DNA of 8,701 nt from Kiritimatiellaceae bacterium. GTDB lineage: Bacteria; Verrucomicrobiota; Kiritimatiellia; Kiritimatiellales; Pontiellaceae. The stretch is from NCBI GenBank assembly GCA_002691095.1, contig NZGU01000021.1:46438-55138 (forward strand), read 5' to 3'. The notes beneath the pieces are model-generated. The model was not told the DNA's origin. It saw only the letters and a list, made by a program, of their open reading frames with translations, and did not search any database. Both the position numbers and the translations under genes were made by a program. This document shows positions 1-7,541 of the stretch, in pieces (positions within the stretch are counted from its first letter, which is position 1; each line of letters begins with the position of its first letter).

Positions 1-81
1 ATCGAATCGGACGTCCTCACCTTCGTCGGCAATACTCCCCAATACGACGACATGACCATGCTCGCCATTCAAATCCGATAA
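1..81 (+). CDS. C-terminal end of a probable SpoIIE/RsbU-type PP2C serine phosphatase (5' truncated by window)
   Basis: Frame 1 is open from the first base to a TAA at 79-81 and gives 26 residues ending YDDMTMLAIQIR. A Q-[YF]-DD-[MI]-T-[ML]-L ending is the usual last motif of SpoIIE/RsbU-type PP2C phosphatases; the paired aspartates are metal ligands in that family. Such proteins dephosphorylate anti-sigma-factor antagonists or act as output domains of response regulators. Only the tail is visible, so the N-terminal sensor and the target cannot be judged. No T-tract hairpin terminator is seen between this stop and the riboswitch about 55 bp downstream. The call rests on one short motif. Confidence 0.6.
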   Translation: MESDVLTFVGNTPQYDDMTMLAIQIR

Positions 82-137
82 CATCTCACACGCCCAAGTC
101 TCTCACCCTTTCTTATTGCCACATCTCCAGAACTCCA

Positions 138-260
138 ATAGGTTTCGAAACTTACTTGGTTGGTAACCGGAAAGTGCTGTGAAAATCGGCCGCTGACGCG
201 CAACTGTAACTGCCCGCGGGTAGAAGCCAGAAAACGAGCCATCCTGAACATATAACCTCA
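138..260 (+). ncRNA. Cobalamin (B12) riboswitch in the btuB leader
   Basis: The conserved cobalamin-riboswitch blocks occur in order: a GGTAACCGG-type segment (162-170), GTGCTGTGAAAATCGG (174-189), the highly conserved core GCTGACGCGCAACTGTAA (192-209), a variable stem (210-223), and a B12-box-like GCCAGAAAACGAGCC (226-240). A closing P1 helix can form between AGGTT (140-144) and AACCT (254-258); an alternative partner AAACC lies at 260-264 for GGTTT at 141-145. Known members of the class bind adenosyl- or methylcobalamin and repress B12 uptake or synthesis genes. The receptor starts about 35 nt after P1, and I see no intrinsic terminator in between, so control of translation initiation is more likely than attenuation. 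The exact ends are approximate. Confidence 0.9.
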
Positions 261-280
261 AACCGCCTCGCGACATGGGC

Positions 281-285
281 AGGAG
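281..285 (+). promoter_or_regulatory. Shine-Dalgarno site that fixes the btuB start
   Basis: AGGAG lies 7 nt upstream of the ATG at 293. The in-frame ATG at 275 has no comparable site and would place six charged residues (MGRRKK) before the signal peptide, so 293 is preferred. GGGCAG (277-282), overlapping the site, is fully complementary to CTGCCC (210-215) inside the riboswitch. This offers one possible way to hide the site, alongside a CGCG/CGCG loop-loop match (215-218 with 269-272). Both pairings are proposals from base complementarity only. Confidence 0.7.
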
Positions 286-292
286 AAAAAAA

Positions 293-2185
293 ATGAAATC
301 GATCCACTGGATTGCTGTAGCAATCTTCGCAACATCGCATACGTACGCCATTGAAACCATGGATGAAATCGTCGTCCAATCCACCCGCATCCCCACCTCC
401 CTTGACTTGTCGACCTCCTCCGTCGAAGTCATCACCGAAGCCGACATCTTCAGAAGCAATTTGTCTCGTCTAGATCAAATACTAGCAAAAGAAGTCGGCC
501 TTCATATAGCCCAAACCGGAGGAGCCAACCAACCCTCCTCGCTATACCTACGCGGTGCAAAACCACACCAGACGCTCATTCTTATTGACGGCGTAAAGGT
601 AAACGGACAAACCGATTTAAATGGATACGATATCAGCAGCATGGATCTCTCGAACATCGAGCGAATCGAAATCCTCAAAGGCCCCCAAAGCACCCTATAC
701 GGCTCCGATGCCATGGCCGGCGTCATCAACATCATCACCAAAACAGGTAGCCGCGAACCGACCGTTTCCGCCTCCGCCGAACTCGGCTCTCATGCATACT
801 ATCGAGGTAATCTCTCCACCCACGGAACCGTGGGCATCATGCAATACAGCGCCTCCATTCAACACACAGAAGAGGATGGCATTTCAGCCAAACAAAATGA
901 TGCGGAAACAGACCCCTCATCCCTCCAAACCCTCACAACCCGCCTAACCCTACAGCCTTCCGAAGCACTACAATTCAAAGCCGGTATTCGATATATCGAT
1001 GCACATAGTGATTACGACGATACCAACCCCAACGCATCGCCCTATGTCGACAAAAAGCAACTCATCGCCGATATTTCAGCCCACCTAACAGCCACCGAAA
1101 CATACCAATCCTCGGTTCAATTCAGCATCGCCGATCTACAACGCAACCACCACTCCATCGGCAGCTCCATCAATACAACCGATACCGACGAACAATGGCT
1201 CACCTACGACTGGATCAACACCCTTCAACTATCTGACGCCATCGAAGTAATTGTTGGAACCGACTACACCCACTCAGCGTATGATTATCTCTATTCTAGC
1301 CTCAGCAGTTTCGGCCCATATGTTGAAGCCTTCGACGGCAGTCGGCATCAGCATGGGGCCTATGCGATCACCCACTATAAACCTTCACAATCAACGCTGA
1401 TTCATGCCTCCCTTCGCAACGACTCAGACAGCATCTTCGGTTCAGCACTCACCTATCAAGCTGGCATCGCCAACACCATTCAGCCGAGCAAAACCACCCT
1501 GCGAGCCTCCTTCGGAACAGGGTATCGAGCCCCCACCGCCTATCAACTATACAGCTACTACGGAAACAGCGCTCTTCAAGAAGAAACCAGTCAACAGTTC
1601 GAAGCAGGCTTCGATCAAAAAATTAATGATCGCATCTCCTTCAATGCCACCTTTTTTCATACCCGCTACGAACAACTCATCGAAACCGAATATGGTGACC
1701 CGAATGACTACAACGATGACAGCTATCTCAACATTCCCAAAGCCAACTCTCAAGGAGTAGAACTTGCAACAAACCTTCGCTTGCTCGACCAAAACCGCCT
1801 CGAAGTTACCCTCGGATATACCTATTTGGATAACGACGACCAATACCCGGAGAACAGTTATGACGAAGCGGAAAACTTTGAACTCCGCCGACCCTTTCAT
1901 GTCCTCTTCGGTGAAGTCAATTATCTCCCCATCGACAGACTCAACCTCAACCTATATGTCCGCCATACCGACCAAACAAAAGACCTCGACTTTGTTAATT
2001 TTGCGCCCGTCATATACGACCTCAAAGCGCACACCCGCGTAGACCTCTCCGCCAGCTATCAGCTCACGGAAACGCTACGACTGTTCACCCGAATAGAAAA
2101 CGTGACCGACATCACCTACGCCCGAGCCTACAGCTACAACGCCCCCGGCCGCTCCTTTTATGGCGGGATCAGCGTGGAGCTATAA
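293..2185 (+). CDS. btuB: TonB-dependent outer-membrane cobalamin receptor (BtuB-like)
   Basis: Predicted 630-residue outer-membrane barrel that takes up cobalamin or a related corrinoid using energy from TonB-ExbB-ExbD. Residues 1-19 form a Sec signal peptide (MKSIHWIAVAIFATSHTYA). It is followed at once by a TonB box in MDEIVVQSTR. The plug domain spans roughly residues 35-150, with SSLYLRGAK, LILIDGVKVN, IERIEILKGPQSTLYGSDA and GVINIITKTG, all standard plug motifs. The remaining ~480 residues are the alternating barrel strands, including a GYRAPT-type strand and a C-terminal N-x-T-D-x-x-Y ... PGRSFYGG ending as in E. coli BtuB (614 residues). The protein ends in Leu rather than the common aromatic residue. 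Substrate assignment rests mainly on the B12 riboswitch directly upstream; receptor sequence alone could also fit other TonB substrates. No btuC/D/F or tonB gene is in the window. Codons are C-rich, unlike the - strand genes, in line with the strand-wide base skew. Its stop overlaps the tail of the convergent sulfatase by 6 bp. Confidence 0.88.
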   Translation: MKSIHWIAVAIFATSHTYAIETMDEIVVQSTRIPTSLDLSTSSVEVITEADIFRSNLSRLDQILAKEVGLHIAQTGGANQPSSLYLRGAKPHQTLILIDGVKVNGQTDLNGYDISSMDLSNIERIEILKGPQSTLYGSDAMAGVINIITKTGSREPTVSASAELGSHAYYRGNLSTHGTVGIMQYSASIQHTEEDGISAKQNDAETDPSSLQTLTTRLTLQPSEALQFKAGIRYIDAHSDYDDTNPNASPYVDKKQLIADISAHLTATETYQSSVQFSIADLQRNHHSIGSSINTTDTDEQWLTYDWINTLQLSDAIEVIVGTDYTHSAYDYLYSSLSSFGPYVEAFDGSRHQHGAYAITHYKPSQSTLIHASLRNDSDSIFGSALTYQAGIANTIQPSKTTLRASFGTGYRAPTAYQLYSYYGNSALQEETSQQFEAGFDQKINDRISFNATFFHTRYEQLIETEYGDPNDYNDDSYLNIPKANSQGVELATNLRLLDQNRLEVTLGYTYLDNDDQYPENSYDEAENFELRRPFHVLFGEVNYLPIDRLNLNLYVRHTDQTKDLDFVNFAPVIYDLKAHTRVDLSASYQLTETLRLFTRIENVTDITYARAYSYNAPGRSFYGGISVEL

Positions 2186-3652
2186 ATCCGCAGCGCCCGA
2201 TTCAATCGAGCGAATCATCTCCTCCGCCCGCGCCCGCATCGCAGCCGCCCGCTCGGGCGCCTGCGAATAGAGATTGTGCCGCTCGCCAATATCCGTGCTC
2301 AGATCATATAGCTCCGGCTCAAACGCCTTCCCAGCATACCGTCTCTTCTCGCTCTTCTCCGCCGTTCCTCCCACCGGTGTATCAAAAACCAATTTCCAAT
2401 TCCCCACCCGAATCGCAGCCGGTTTTCCCTGAACACCATAGTAAAGATAAGTAGAGGTCTCCTCACGCTTCTCACCGCGCAGCAATGCCTGCATAGAACG
2501 ACCGTCTACCGTATGGCTCAACTCCACCCCCACCAGCTGTGCAAGCGTCGGCATCAAGTCCAACGTAGAAGCCATCTCCGAACAAACCGACCCCGCCGGA
2601 ATCCGACCCGGCCAACGCATCAAACACGGCACCCGCATCCCACCCTCAAACACCGTCCCTTTGCCGCTCCGCAATGGCAGCGCATGCCCACTAGCATTGC
2701 CTGTCGAAAGCCACGGCCCGTTATCCGACGTGAAAATCACCCATGTATCCTCCGCTACCCCCGCCGCCTCCAACGCCGCCAGCAACCGGCCAGTTGCCGC
2801 ATCCAACTCCTCAATCACGTCGCCATAACGACCCGCTAGGCTCCGCCCCACAAACGCCTCCGATGCAAACAACGGAATGTGCGGCATCGGATGAGCCAAA
2901 TAGAGCAGAAACGGCTCATCGCCACACGACTCCACAAACCGGATCGCCTCATCCGTCAACCGACCCGTCAAGGTCGACTGATCCACCGGAAACTCAATCA
3001 TCTCCTCATTCCGCATCAACGGAACCATGTTCCGATACGGCTTGTTGGTTGCATCCCAAGCAAAATTCGATAGTTCACGCAATCGCTCAACCTGCTCCGC
3101 ACTCACACCCTCGTTCAGAACCAGCTCCGCTGCCGCCGGAATCTCCGGTGCGATCCACATATCATTGCTATACGGAATCCCATAAAAAAGATCAAACCCC
3201 TGAGCCGTCGGTAAGAAAGAGTCCACATGCCCCAAATGCCACTTACCAATACACGCCGTCCGATAGCCCCGCTCCTTCATCATCTCCGGCAAGGTCTGCT
3301 CCGCCGCCGGCAACCCACGCGCACCGGTATGCGGAAATAAAACCCCGCTCGCCAACCCCATCCGCACCGGATAACGCCCCGTCAACAAGCCCGCCCGCGA
3401 AGGAGTACAGACCGAAGCCGCCACATAAAAATCGGTAAAGCGCATCCCCTCCGCCGCCAATCGATCGAGATGCGGCGTGCGAATATCCGGCGAACCATAA
3501 CACCCCACATCCTGATACCCCTGATCATCCGTAAAAATAATAACCACATTCGGCAACCGCTCCTCCGCACGACCCATCGCCCCCACCTCTGCCTGGCCCC
3601 ACCCCACAAACAGCATCACGACCGATAAATAGATTCTCCTCTGGCTCCTCAT
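2180..3652 (-). CDS. Exported formylglycine-dependent sulfatase (arylsulfatase family, S1)
   Basis: A 490-residue type I sulfatase that should hydrolyse sulfate esters, probably from sulfated glycans, in the periplasm or outside the cell. Residues 1-25 look like a Sec signal peptide (basic start MRSQRRIY, hydrophobic LSVVMLFVGW, then AEVGA). The metal-binding Asp pair is in TDDQG (D42, D43). The signature CTPSRAGLLTG has C82 as the residue converted to formylglycine. The second signature GYRTACIGKWHLG has K137 and H139. Further active-site positions are H258 in PMPHIP, D310-N311 in TSDNG, and K331 near SGKGTVFEGG. The C-terminal subdomain with LYDLSTDIGERHNL is present, so the protein looks complete. 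The start at 3652 is chosen because AGGAG lies 7 nt upstream and the signal peptide begins there; an upstream ATG at 3712 adds a non-signal-like extension. The Cys-type site needs an anaerobic SAM-dependent maturase or FGE elsewhere in the genome. The substrate cannot be told from the sequence by eye; the FYGIPYSNDM segment resembles arylsulfatase A-type enzymes. Confidence 0.9.
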   Translation of the reverse strand: MRSQRRIYLSVVMLFVGWGQAEVGAMGRAEERLPNVVIIFTDDQGYQDVGCYGSPDIRTPHLDRLAAEGMRFTDFYVAASVCTPSRAGLLTGRYPVRMGLASGVLFPHTGARGLPAAEQTLPEMMKERGYRTACIGKWHLGHVDSFLPTAQGFDLFYGIPYSNDMWIAPEIPAAAELVLNEGVSAEQVERLRELSNFAWDATNKPYRNMVPLMRNEEMIEFPVDQSTLTGRLTDEAIRFVESCGDEPFLLYLAHPMPHIPLFASEAFVGRSLAGRYGDVIEELDAATGRLLAALEAAGVAEDTWVIFTSDNGPWLSTGNASGHALPLRSGKGTVFEGGMRVPCLMRWPGRIPAGSVCSEMASTLDLMPTLAQLVGVELSHTVDGRSMQALLRGEKREETSTYLYYGVQGKPAAIRVGNWKLVFDTPVGGTAEKSEKRRYAGKAFEPELYDLSTDIGERHNLYSQAPERAAAMRARAEEMIRSIESGAADL

Positions 3653-3659
3653 ACAAATG

Positions 3660-3664
3660 CTCCT
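3660..3664 (-). promoter_or_regulatory. Shine-Dalgarno site of the sulfatase gene
   Basis: Read on the - strand this is AGGAG within GAGAGGAG, 7 nt before the ATG at 3652. It decides between that start and the upstream in-frame ATG at 3712. Confidence 0.65.
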
Positions 3665-3724
3665 CTCGCCCTCACGCCCACAAACCTGCGCAACGCACCC
3701 GACAGAATACATACAGAATGCCCC

Positions 3725-3752
3725 TCAGAGTAAAGCTCTATTTACTCTCTGA
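3725..3752. other. Hairpin in the gap between the fusion gene and the sulfatase gene
   Basis: AGAGTAAA (3727-3734) and TTTACTCT (3741-3748) are perfect inverted repeats around a 6-nt loop; alternatively TCAG-AGTAAA pairs with TTTACT-CTGA with a 2-nt bulge. It sits about 40 bp past the stop of the glucosylglycerate operon on the - strand and about 70 bp before the sulfatase start. No T-run follows on either strand, so it is at best an atypical terminator or an RNA-stabilising stem, and could also be an operator for the sulfatase gene. Confidence 0.35.
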
Positions 3753-3789
3753 CCAGCCCTTCACGTCCCACAACCCCAGCAAGCAGGCA

Positions 3790-6759
3790 TCAGTTCGAAA
3801 TCCAGACCGACTCATACGGCTGCAGCTCCAACATCTCCGCCGCATCCGGGAACGTCCGCCCCGTCAGCAGATCATGCCACGGTTCCGTACCCACCAGATT
3901 CAACTCCAGCAGCGAAACCTCCTGCACCGCATCCGAAATATTATTCAGCACAAACACGCACTGATTCCGGTTCGCGCTCTCCCGCCAAAACGCAAAAATC
4001 TCCTGCCCAAAGTGGAGGGTCAGCTGCGTCGCGTTCGGATGGAACGCCTCCTGTTTCCGCCGAATCTCCACGCGGCGGCTCAGCTCATCAAACAACCGCT
4101 TCTTCGGATGCTCCTCGCTTCCCAAGATATCCCGCCCCTCCCGCTCCTGCCACTGATGCCGATTAATCGACCGCGGACGGCCCGTCTCTTCCACCAGCGC
4201 CTCATCATTCTCCGTCCCCAAGAAACTATGAATATAAATCCCAGGAATCCCCTCCAGAGCTAACAAAATCGTATGCGCACACACCATCCGATCAACCTGC
4301 CGTGCATCCTCGCCCCCCTCAATCGTTCCCTTAAACGCATCAAACAAACTGATGTTCGCCTCATAGGCCGACTCCGTTCCGTCCGGCTTCTTCCGATACG
4401 AAATATGCCCCCCGAACGAGCGCAATGTGTCCAGCATCGCCGTCTGCTCCGCCTCATCCAACAGCCCCTCAATCGGCCGCACCCCAATCCCATCATGCGA
4501 CGCAATAAAATTAAAATAGCTCCGCCCATACCGCGCCGGCGGCATCGACATCATCCAGCTCTTCAAATACGTCGAATCCCCGCTCAGCAACGTATACACC
4601 AACAGCGGCGGCAATGAAAAATTATAGATCAAGTGCGCCTCGTTATCGTTCCCGAAATAACTCAAATTCTCCTTATTCGGCACATTCGTCTCCGTAATCA
4701 CCACCGCCTCCGGATTCAAATGCTCCAGCAACAACCGAAACAGCTTAACCAGCTCATGCGTCTGGCTCAAATGCACACACGACGTTCCCGACTCCTTCCA
4801 CAAAAACGCCACCGCATCCAACCGGAAAAACCGAACGCCCCTCTCCACATAAAACCGCAACAGCCGGCACATCTCCAGCAGCACCGCCGGATTCGCATAG
4901 TTCAAATCCACCTGATCCCGACTGAACGTACACCACACCTGCCGCGAAGCCCCGCTTCCATCCTCAAACGTCTGCACCAACTCACTCGCTCGCGGGCGCA
5001 CCACCTCCGAAACATCAAACCCCTCATCCGGCTCAATAAAATAGCCCCGCCCCGGCTCCCGATCCTCCAGAAAATTAGTAAACCACTCCGACTCCGCCGA
5101 ACAGTGATTCACCACCAAATCCGCCATCAGCTCCACCGTCTCTCCCAGCGCCTCCACATCCTCCCAGCTCCCCAGCTGCTCCTTCACGTGCATATAATCA
5201 ATCACCGAGAATCCATCATCCGAACTATCCGGATAGAACGGCAGCAAATGCACCGCCGACACCGTCCGGCTCATATGGTTCCGCACAAACCGATAGAGCG
5301 TCTGCAACGGCGCCTCCCCCTCCTTGCAAATCGAATCCCCATACGAAATCAGCACCACATCCTGCTCACTCCACGAACTCCGCCCCCGCAGATCCATAAA
5401 CCGACCCCCCTCCAGACCCGCCGCCGCCAACACCTCCTCGCTCAACGATTCAACCTCCACCGACTCACCATACACCGCCCGCAAATGTCCCCCCACCTGC
5501 TGCTCCAACATCGGCAACGCCGACATCCCATGATCACCCGAACTGAACTCCGAAAAATCATCCTCCACCGCTTCCCGCATCTGCTCAAAAATATCCGGCA
5601 CCGCCGACACCACCCGCTTCCAACTCGGGATAAATGGCACATCCGCCGAATGCTTCAAAAACTCATGCCCCGCACACATGATATTCTGCGCAAACATCTC
5701 AATCGCCTTCAGCTCACTATGCCGATCATACTCCAACCCATTCATAATCGCATCGCTCTCATACGCATCCACCAAATCCAACGCCAACCGATAATACGCC
5801 GCCTTAATCGTCCGAATCCGCTCCTCCGAGAACACCTCTCCAAACGTCGCCATCTTCCGGAACATCGACTTCGATATATCCACACTCATCTTCGACAACC
5901 CCCGCGACGCATCCTCAAACGACATCGTCTGGTGCTTATGATCATAAAAATCCGATATATCCACCTGGCACACCTTATTCGCCGACTGATTCCGATAAAT
6001 CTCCGAAAGCATCCCCATCTCCAGCCCCCAATCCGACGGAATCCGAATATCCCGCAAAATATCCTGCTGAAACGCAAACTCCCCCGAAAGCGCATACTTA
6101 AAACTATCCATATACGCCAGATACTCACTCTGCCCGCACACCTTCTGCAACGCCCGCAGCAACGGCGTAATCAGCAACCGGCAGACCCGCCCATTCATCT
6201 TCCGGCTCGCCACCCGCGAATAGAACCCCTTGCTATACTTAAAATCCAATCCCGGATGCACCACCGGATAGATCAACCGCGTCAGCATCTCCCGATTATA
6301 CGTCGTAATATCACAATCATGCACCGCAATCACCTGCGCCCGCTCCATCGCCAGCACAAAGCCCAACATATACCAAACATTACGCCCCTTCCCCGCCTGC
6401 TTCGGCGACAGATTGTTCGACTCCAACAAACCATCAATCTTCCGCAACCGCGGCCCATCATTCCACAACACAGACGTCTGCTGCGGCAACCCCGAGAAAA
6501 ACTCCAACGCATGGCAATACTCCTGCTCATTCGCCCGATCAATCCCCACCACAATCTGATCCAAATAATCCAACTCCCCCAAAATCTGAACAATCCGCTC
6601 CAGCGCCTGCGACTGCAGCTCCGAATACAAACTCGGCAACACCAACGTCACCGGACGCTGCTTCGCATACGCCCGCACCTCCTCCTCCTGCTGCTCAATC
6701 GAGCGCGTCCGCAAATTATGAAACGTCGTAATAACCCCATTTTGATGAAAATCACTCAC
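3790..6759 (-). CDS. Bifunctional fusion: glucosyl-3-phosphoglycerate synthase-like glycosyltransferase + GH13_18 glucosylglycerate phosphorylase-like enzyme
   Basis: A 989-residue cytoplasmic protein (no signal peptide or membrane segment) with two apparently complete enzymes. Residues ~1-395 form a GT-A glycosyltransferase like GpgS (GT81-type): a nucleotide-binding start VTLVLPSLYSEL (37-48), the metal-binding DCD (148-150), GRVCRLLITPLL (190-201), ALSGEFAF (223-230), and WGLEMGMLSEI then DHKHQ (244-277). Known members move glucose from NDP-glucose to 3-phosphoglycerate. Residues ~415-989 form a GH13_18 phosphorylase like E. coli YcjM, with all four GH13 regions: DLVVNH (547-552), RLDAV with nucleophile D648, ETNVP with acid/base E690, and SHDGIG with D756; GRPRSINRH (860-868) is also typical of the subfamily. 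These enzymes cleave glucosylglycerate with phosphate to glucose 1-phosphate and glycerate. A polar stretch at ~398-415 is the likely linker. The start is GTG at 6759, overlapping the phosphatase stop (GTGA) with AGGAG 8 nt upstream. The phosphorylase could instead act on sucrose or glucosylglycerol, and the transferase could use mannose; the neighbours favour glucosylglycerate. Confidence 0.87.
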   Translation of the reverse strand: MSDFHQNGVITTFHNLRTRSIEQQEEEVRAYAKQRPVTLVLPSLYSELQSQALERIVQILGELDYLDQIVVGIDRANEQEYCHALEFFSGLPQQTSVLWNDGPRLRKIDGLLESNNLSPKQAGKGRNVWYMLGFVLAMERAQVIAVHDCDITTYNREMLTRLIYPVVHPGLDFKYSKGFYSRVASRKMNGRVCRLLITPLLRALQKVCGQSEYLAYMDSFKYALSGEFAFQQDILRDIRIPSDWGLEMGMLSEIYRNQSANKVCQVDISDFYDHKHQTMSFEDASRGLSKMSVDISKSMFRKMATFGEVFSEERIRTIKAAYYRLALDLVDAYESDAIMNGLEYDRHSELKAIEMFAQNIMCAGHEFLKHSADVPFIPSWKRVVSAVPDIFEQMREAVEDDFSEFSSGDHGMSALPMLEQQVGGHLRAVYGESVEVESLSEEVLAAAGLEGGRFMDLRGRSSWSEQDVVLISYGDSICKEGEAPLQTLYRFVRNHMSRTVSAVHLLPFYPDSSDDGFSVIDYMHVKEQLGSWEDVEALGETVELMADLVVNHCSAESEWFTNFLEDREPGRGYFIEPDEGFDVSEVVRPRASELVQTFEDGSGASRQVWCTFSRDQVDLNYANPAVLLEMCRLLRFYVERGVRFFRLDAVAFLWKESGTSCVHLSQTHELVKLFRLLLEHLNPEAVVITETNVPNKENLSYFGNDNEAHLIYNFSLPPLLVYTLLSGDSTYLKSWMMSMPPARYGRSYFNFIASHDGIGVRPIEGLLDEAEQTAMLDTLRSFGGHISYRKKPDGTESAYEANISLFDAFKGTIEGGEDARQVDRMVCAHTILLALEGIPGIYIHSFLGTENDEALVEETGRPRSINRHQWQEREGRDILGSEEHPKKRLFDELSRRVEIRRKQEAFHPNATQLTLHFGQEIFAFWRESANRNQCVFVLNNISDAVQEVSLLELNLVGTEPWHDLLTGRTFPDAAEMLELQPYESVWISN

Positions 6760-7541
6760 CTATATATCTCCTCTCTCACTTCCCTTAAAAAATCTAAAAT
6801 CGCCACATTCCACCCCGCCGCACCCGGCAAGCACCCCCGCCGCACATGCGCCCCCTCCAACCACTCCCCTGCACCCTCCCGCCGAGGAATCTGCACCGCC
6901 ACATCTGCTCGCTCCAGCATCGGCCAATCGTTCGGACTATCCCCCAACGCCACACTAGCCCACTCCGCATCATCCCGCTTCCGATACCACCCCAACACCT
7001 CCTGCATCGCCGACCCTTTATCTCGATCCGCCCGCATTAAATGCCGAAACTGCCCCCCCCGCACCACCTTCACCCCCTGCTTTCTCAACAACCTCTCAAA
7101 CACCAACAACCGATCCGCCGTATCCAACCAAACAATCGGCTCCGTTGCCTCCCGCTTCATCGCATTCACCGCCTGCTCCCGCGATAAATCCGTCATCTCC
7201 ATCAGCTGCTCCACCTCCCAATCCACAAACCCCTCAAACTGGAATCCCTCCTCCTCCCGCAACTGCCCCGCCAATGCCACCAAATCATCCCGCACCGAGC
7301 CTCCACCCGTTGGCGCCCCCTCCAGCCCCTCAATCACGCCCCCATTCTCCGCAATGCAGACCGAATCCAACCCCAACTCCGCCCGAATCTCCCGCATCTC
7401 CGCCAACGTCTTACTCGAATTCAACACCAACGGAATCCCCGCCTCCCGCAACACCTGCACCGCCAACGCCGCCTTGTGCCAACTATAGTCACGATCCAAC
7501 AACGTCCCATCCAAATCACTAAACACAATCCACTTCTTCAT
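6756..7541 (-). CDS. HAD-IIB phosphatase, mannosyl/glucosyl-3-phosphoglycerate phosphatase family
   Basis: A 261-residue cytoplasmic HAD hydrolase, expected to dephosphorylate glucosyl-3-phosphoglycerate to glucosylglycerate, the step after the synthase. Motif I is FSDLDGTLL with nucleophile D9 and acid/base D11; motif II is NSSKT (41-45); motif III is K175 in DKGSA; motif IV is GDSPND (200-205). AENGG (64-68) in the first half, and MTDLSREQAVNAMKREATEP (116-135) in the cap, are typical of the MPGP branch of HAD-IIB rather than of sugar phosphatases such as Cof. Length fits the family. It overlaps the kinase stop by 4 bp (ATGA, 7538-7541) and the fusion start by 4 bp (GTGA, 6756-6759), so translation of all three is probably coupled. 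Family members often accept both mannosyl and glucosyl substrates, so the sugar is inferred from the neighbouring phosphorylase. Confidence 0.87.
   Translation of the reverse strand: MKKWIVFSDLDGTLLDRDYSWHKAALAVQVLREAGIPLVLNSSKTLAEMREIRAELGLDSVCIAENGGVIEGLEGAPTGGGSVRDDLVALAGQLREEEGFQFEGFVDWEVEQLMEMTDLSREQAVNAMKREATEPIVWLDTADRLLVFERLLRKQGVKVVRGGQFRHLMRADRDKGSAMQEVLGWYRKRDDAEWASVALGDSPNDWPMLERADVAVQIPRREGAGEWLEGAHVRRGCLPGAAGWNVAILDFLREVREEIYR
6768..6772 (-). promoter_or_regulatory. Shine-Dalgarno site supporting the GTG start of the fusion
   Basis: On the - strand AGGAG inside GAGAGAGGAG stands 8 nt before the GTG at 6759, within the last codons of the phosphatase gene. No in-frame ATG lies nearby, so this site supports the GTG start and a coupled reading of the two cistrons. 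Confidence 0.6.

Noticed and set aside
275..292. Upstream ATG start for btuB
   Set aside because: It would put MGRRKK ahead of a normal signal peptide, and the AGGAG at 281-285 is placed correctly only for the ATG at 293.
241..292. Intrinsic terminator after the riboswitch
   Set aside because: No stable GC-rich stem followed by a T-run; the only homopolymer is an A-run just before the start codon.
2743..3438. A 231-codon + strand frame opposite the sulfatase
   Set aside because: Pro/Ser/Thr-rich shadow of the sulfatase gene; no start signal or domain.
3653..3712. Upstream ATG start for the sulfatase
   Set aside because: The added 20 residues are not signal-like, and the Shine-Dalgarno site lies inside this extension 7 nt before the ATG at 3652.
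4633..7488. A 951-codon open frame on the + strand, antisense to the fusion and phosphatase genes
   Set aside because: It is rich in Arg, His, Pro, Leu and Gln with no recognisable domain, spans two real genes and has the composition expected of the reverse frame of G-rich codons. The - strand frames carry full catalytic motifs.
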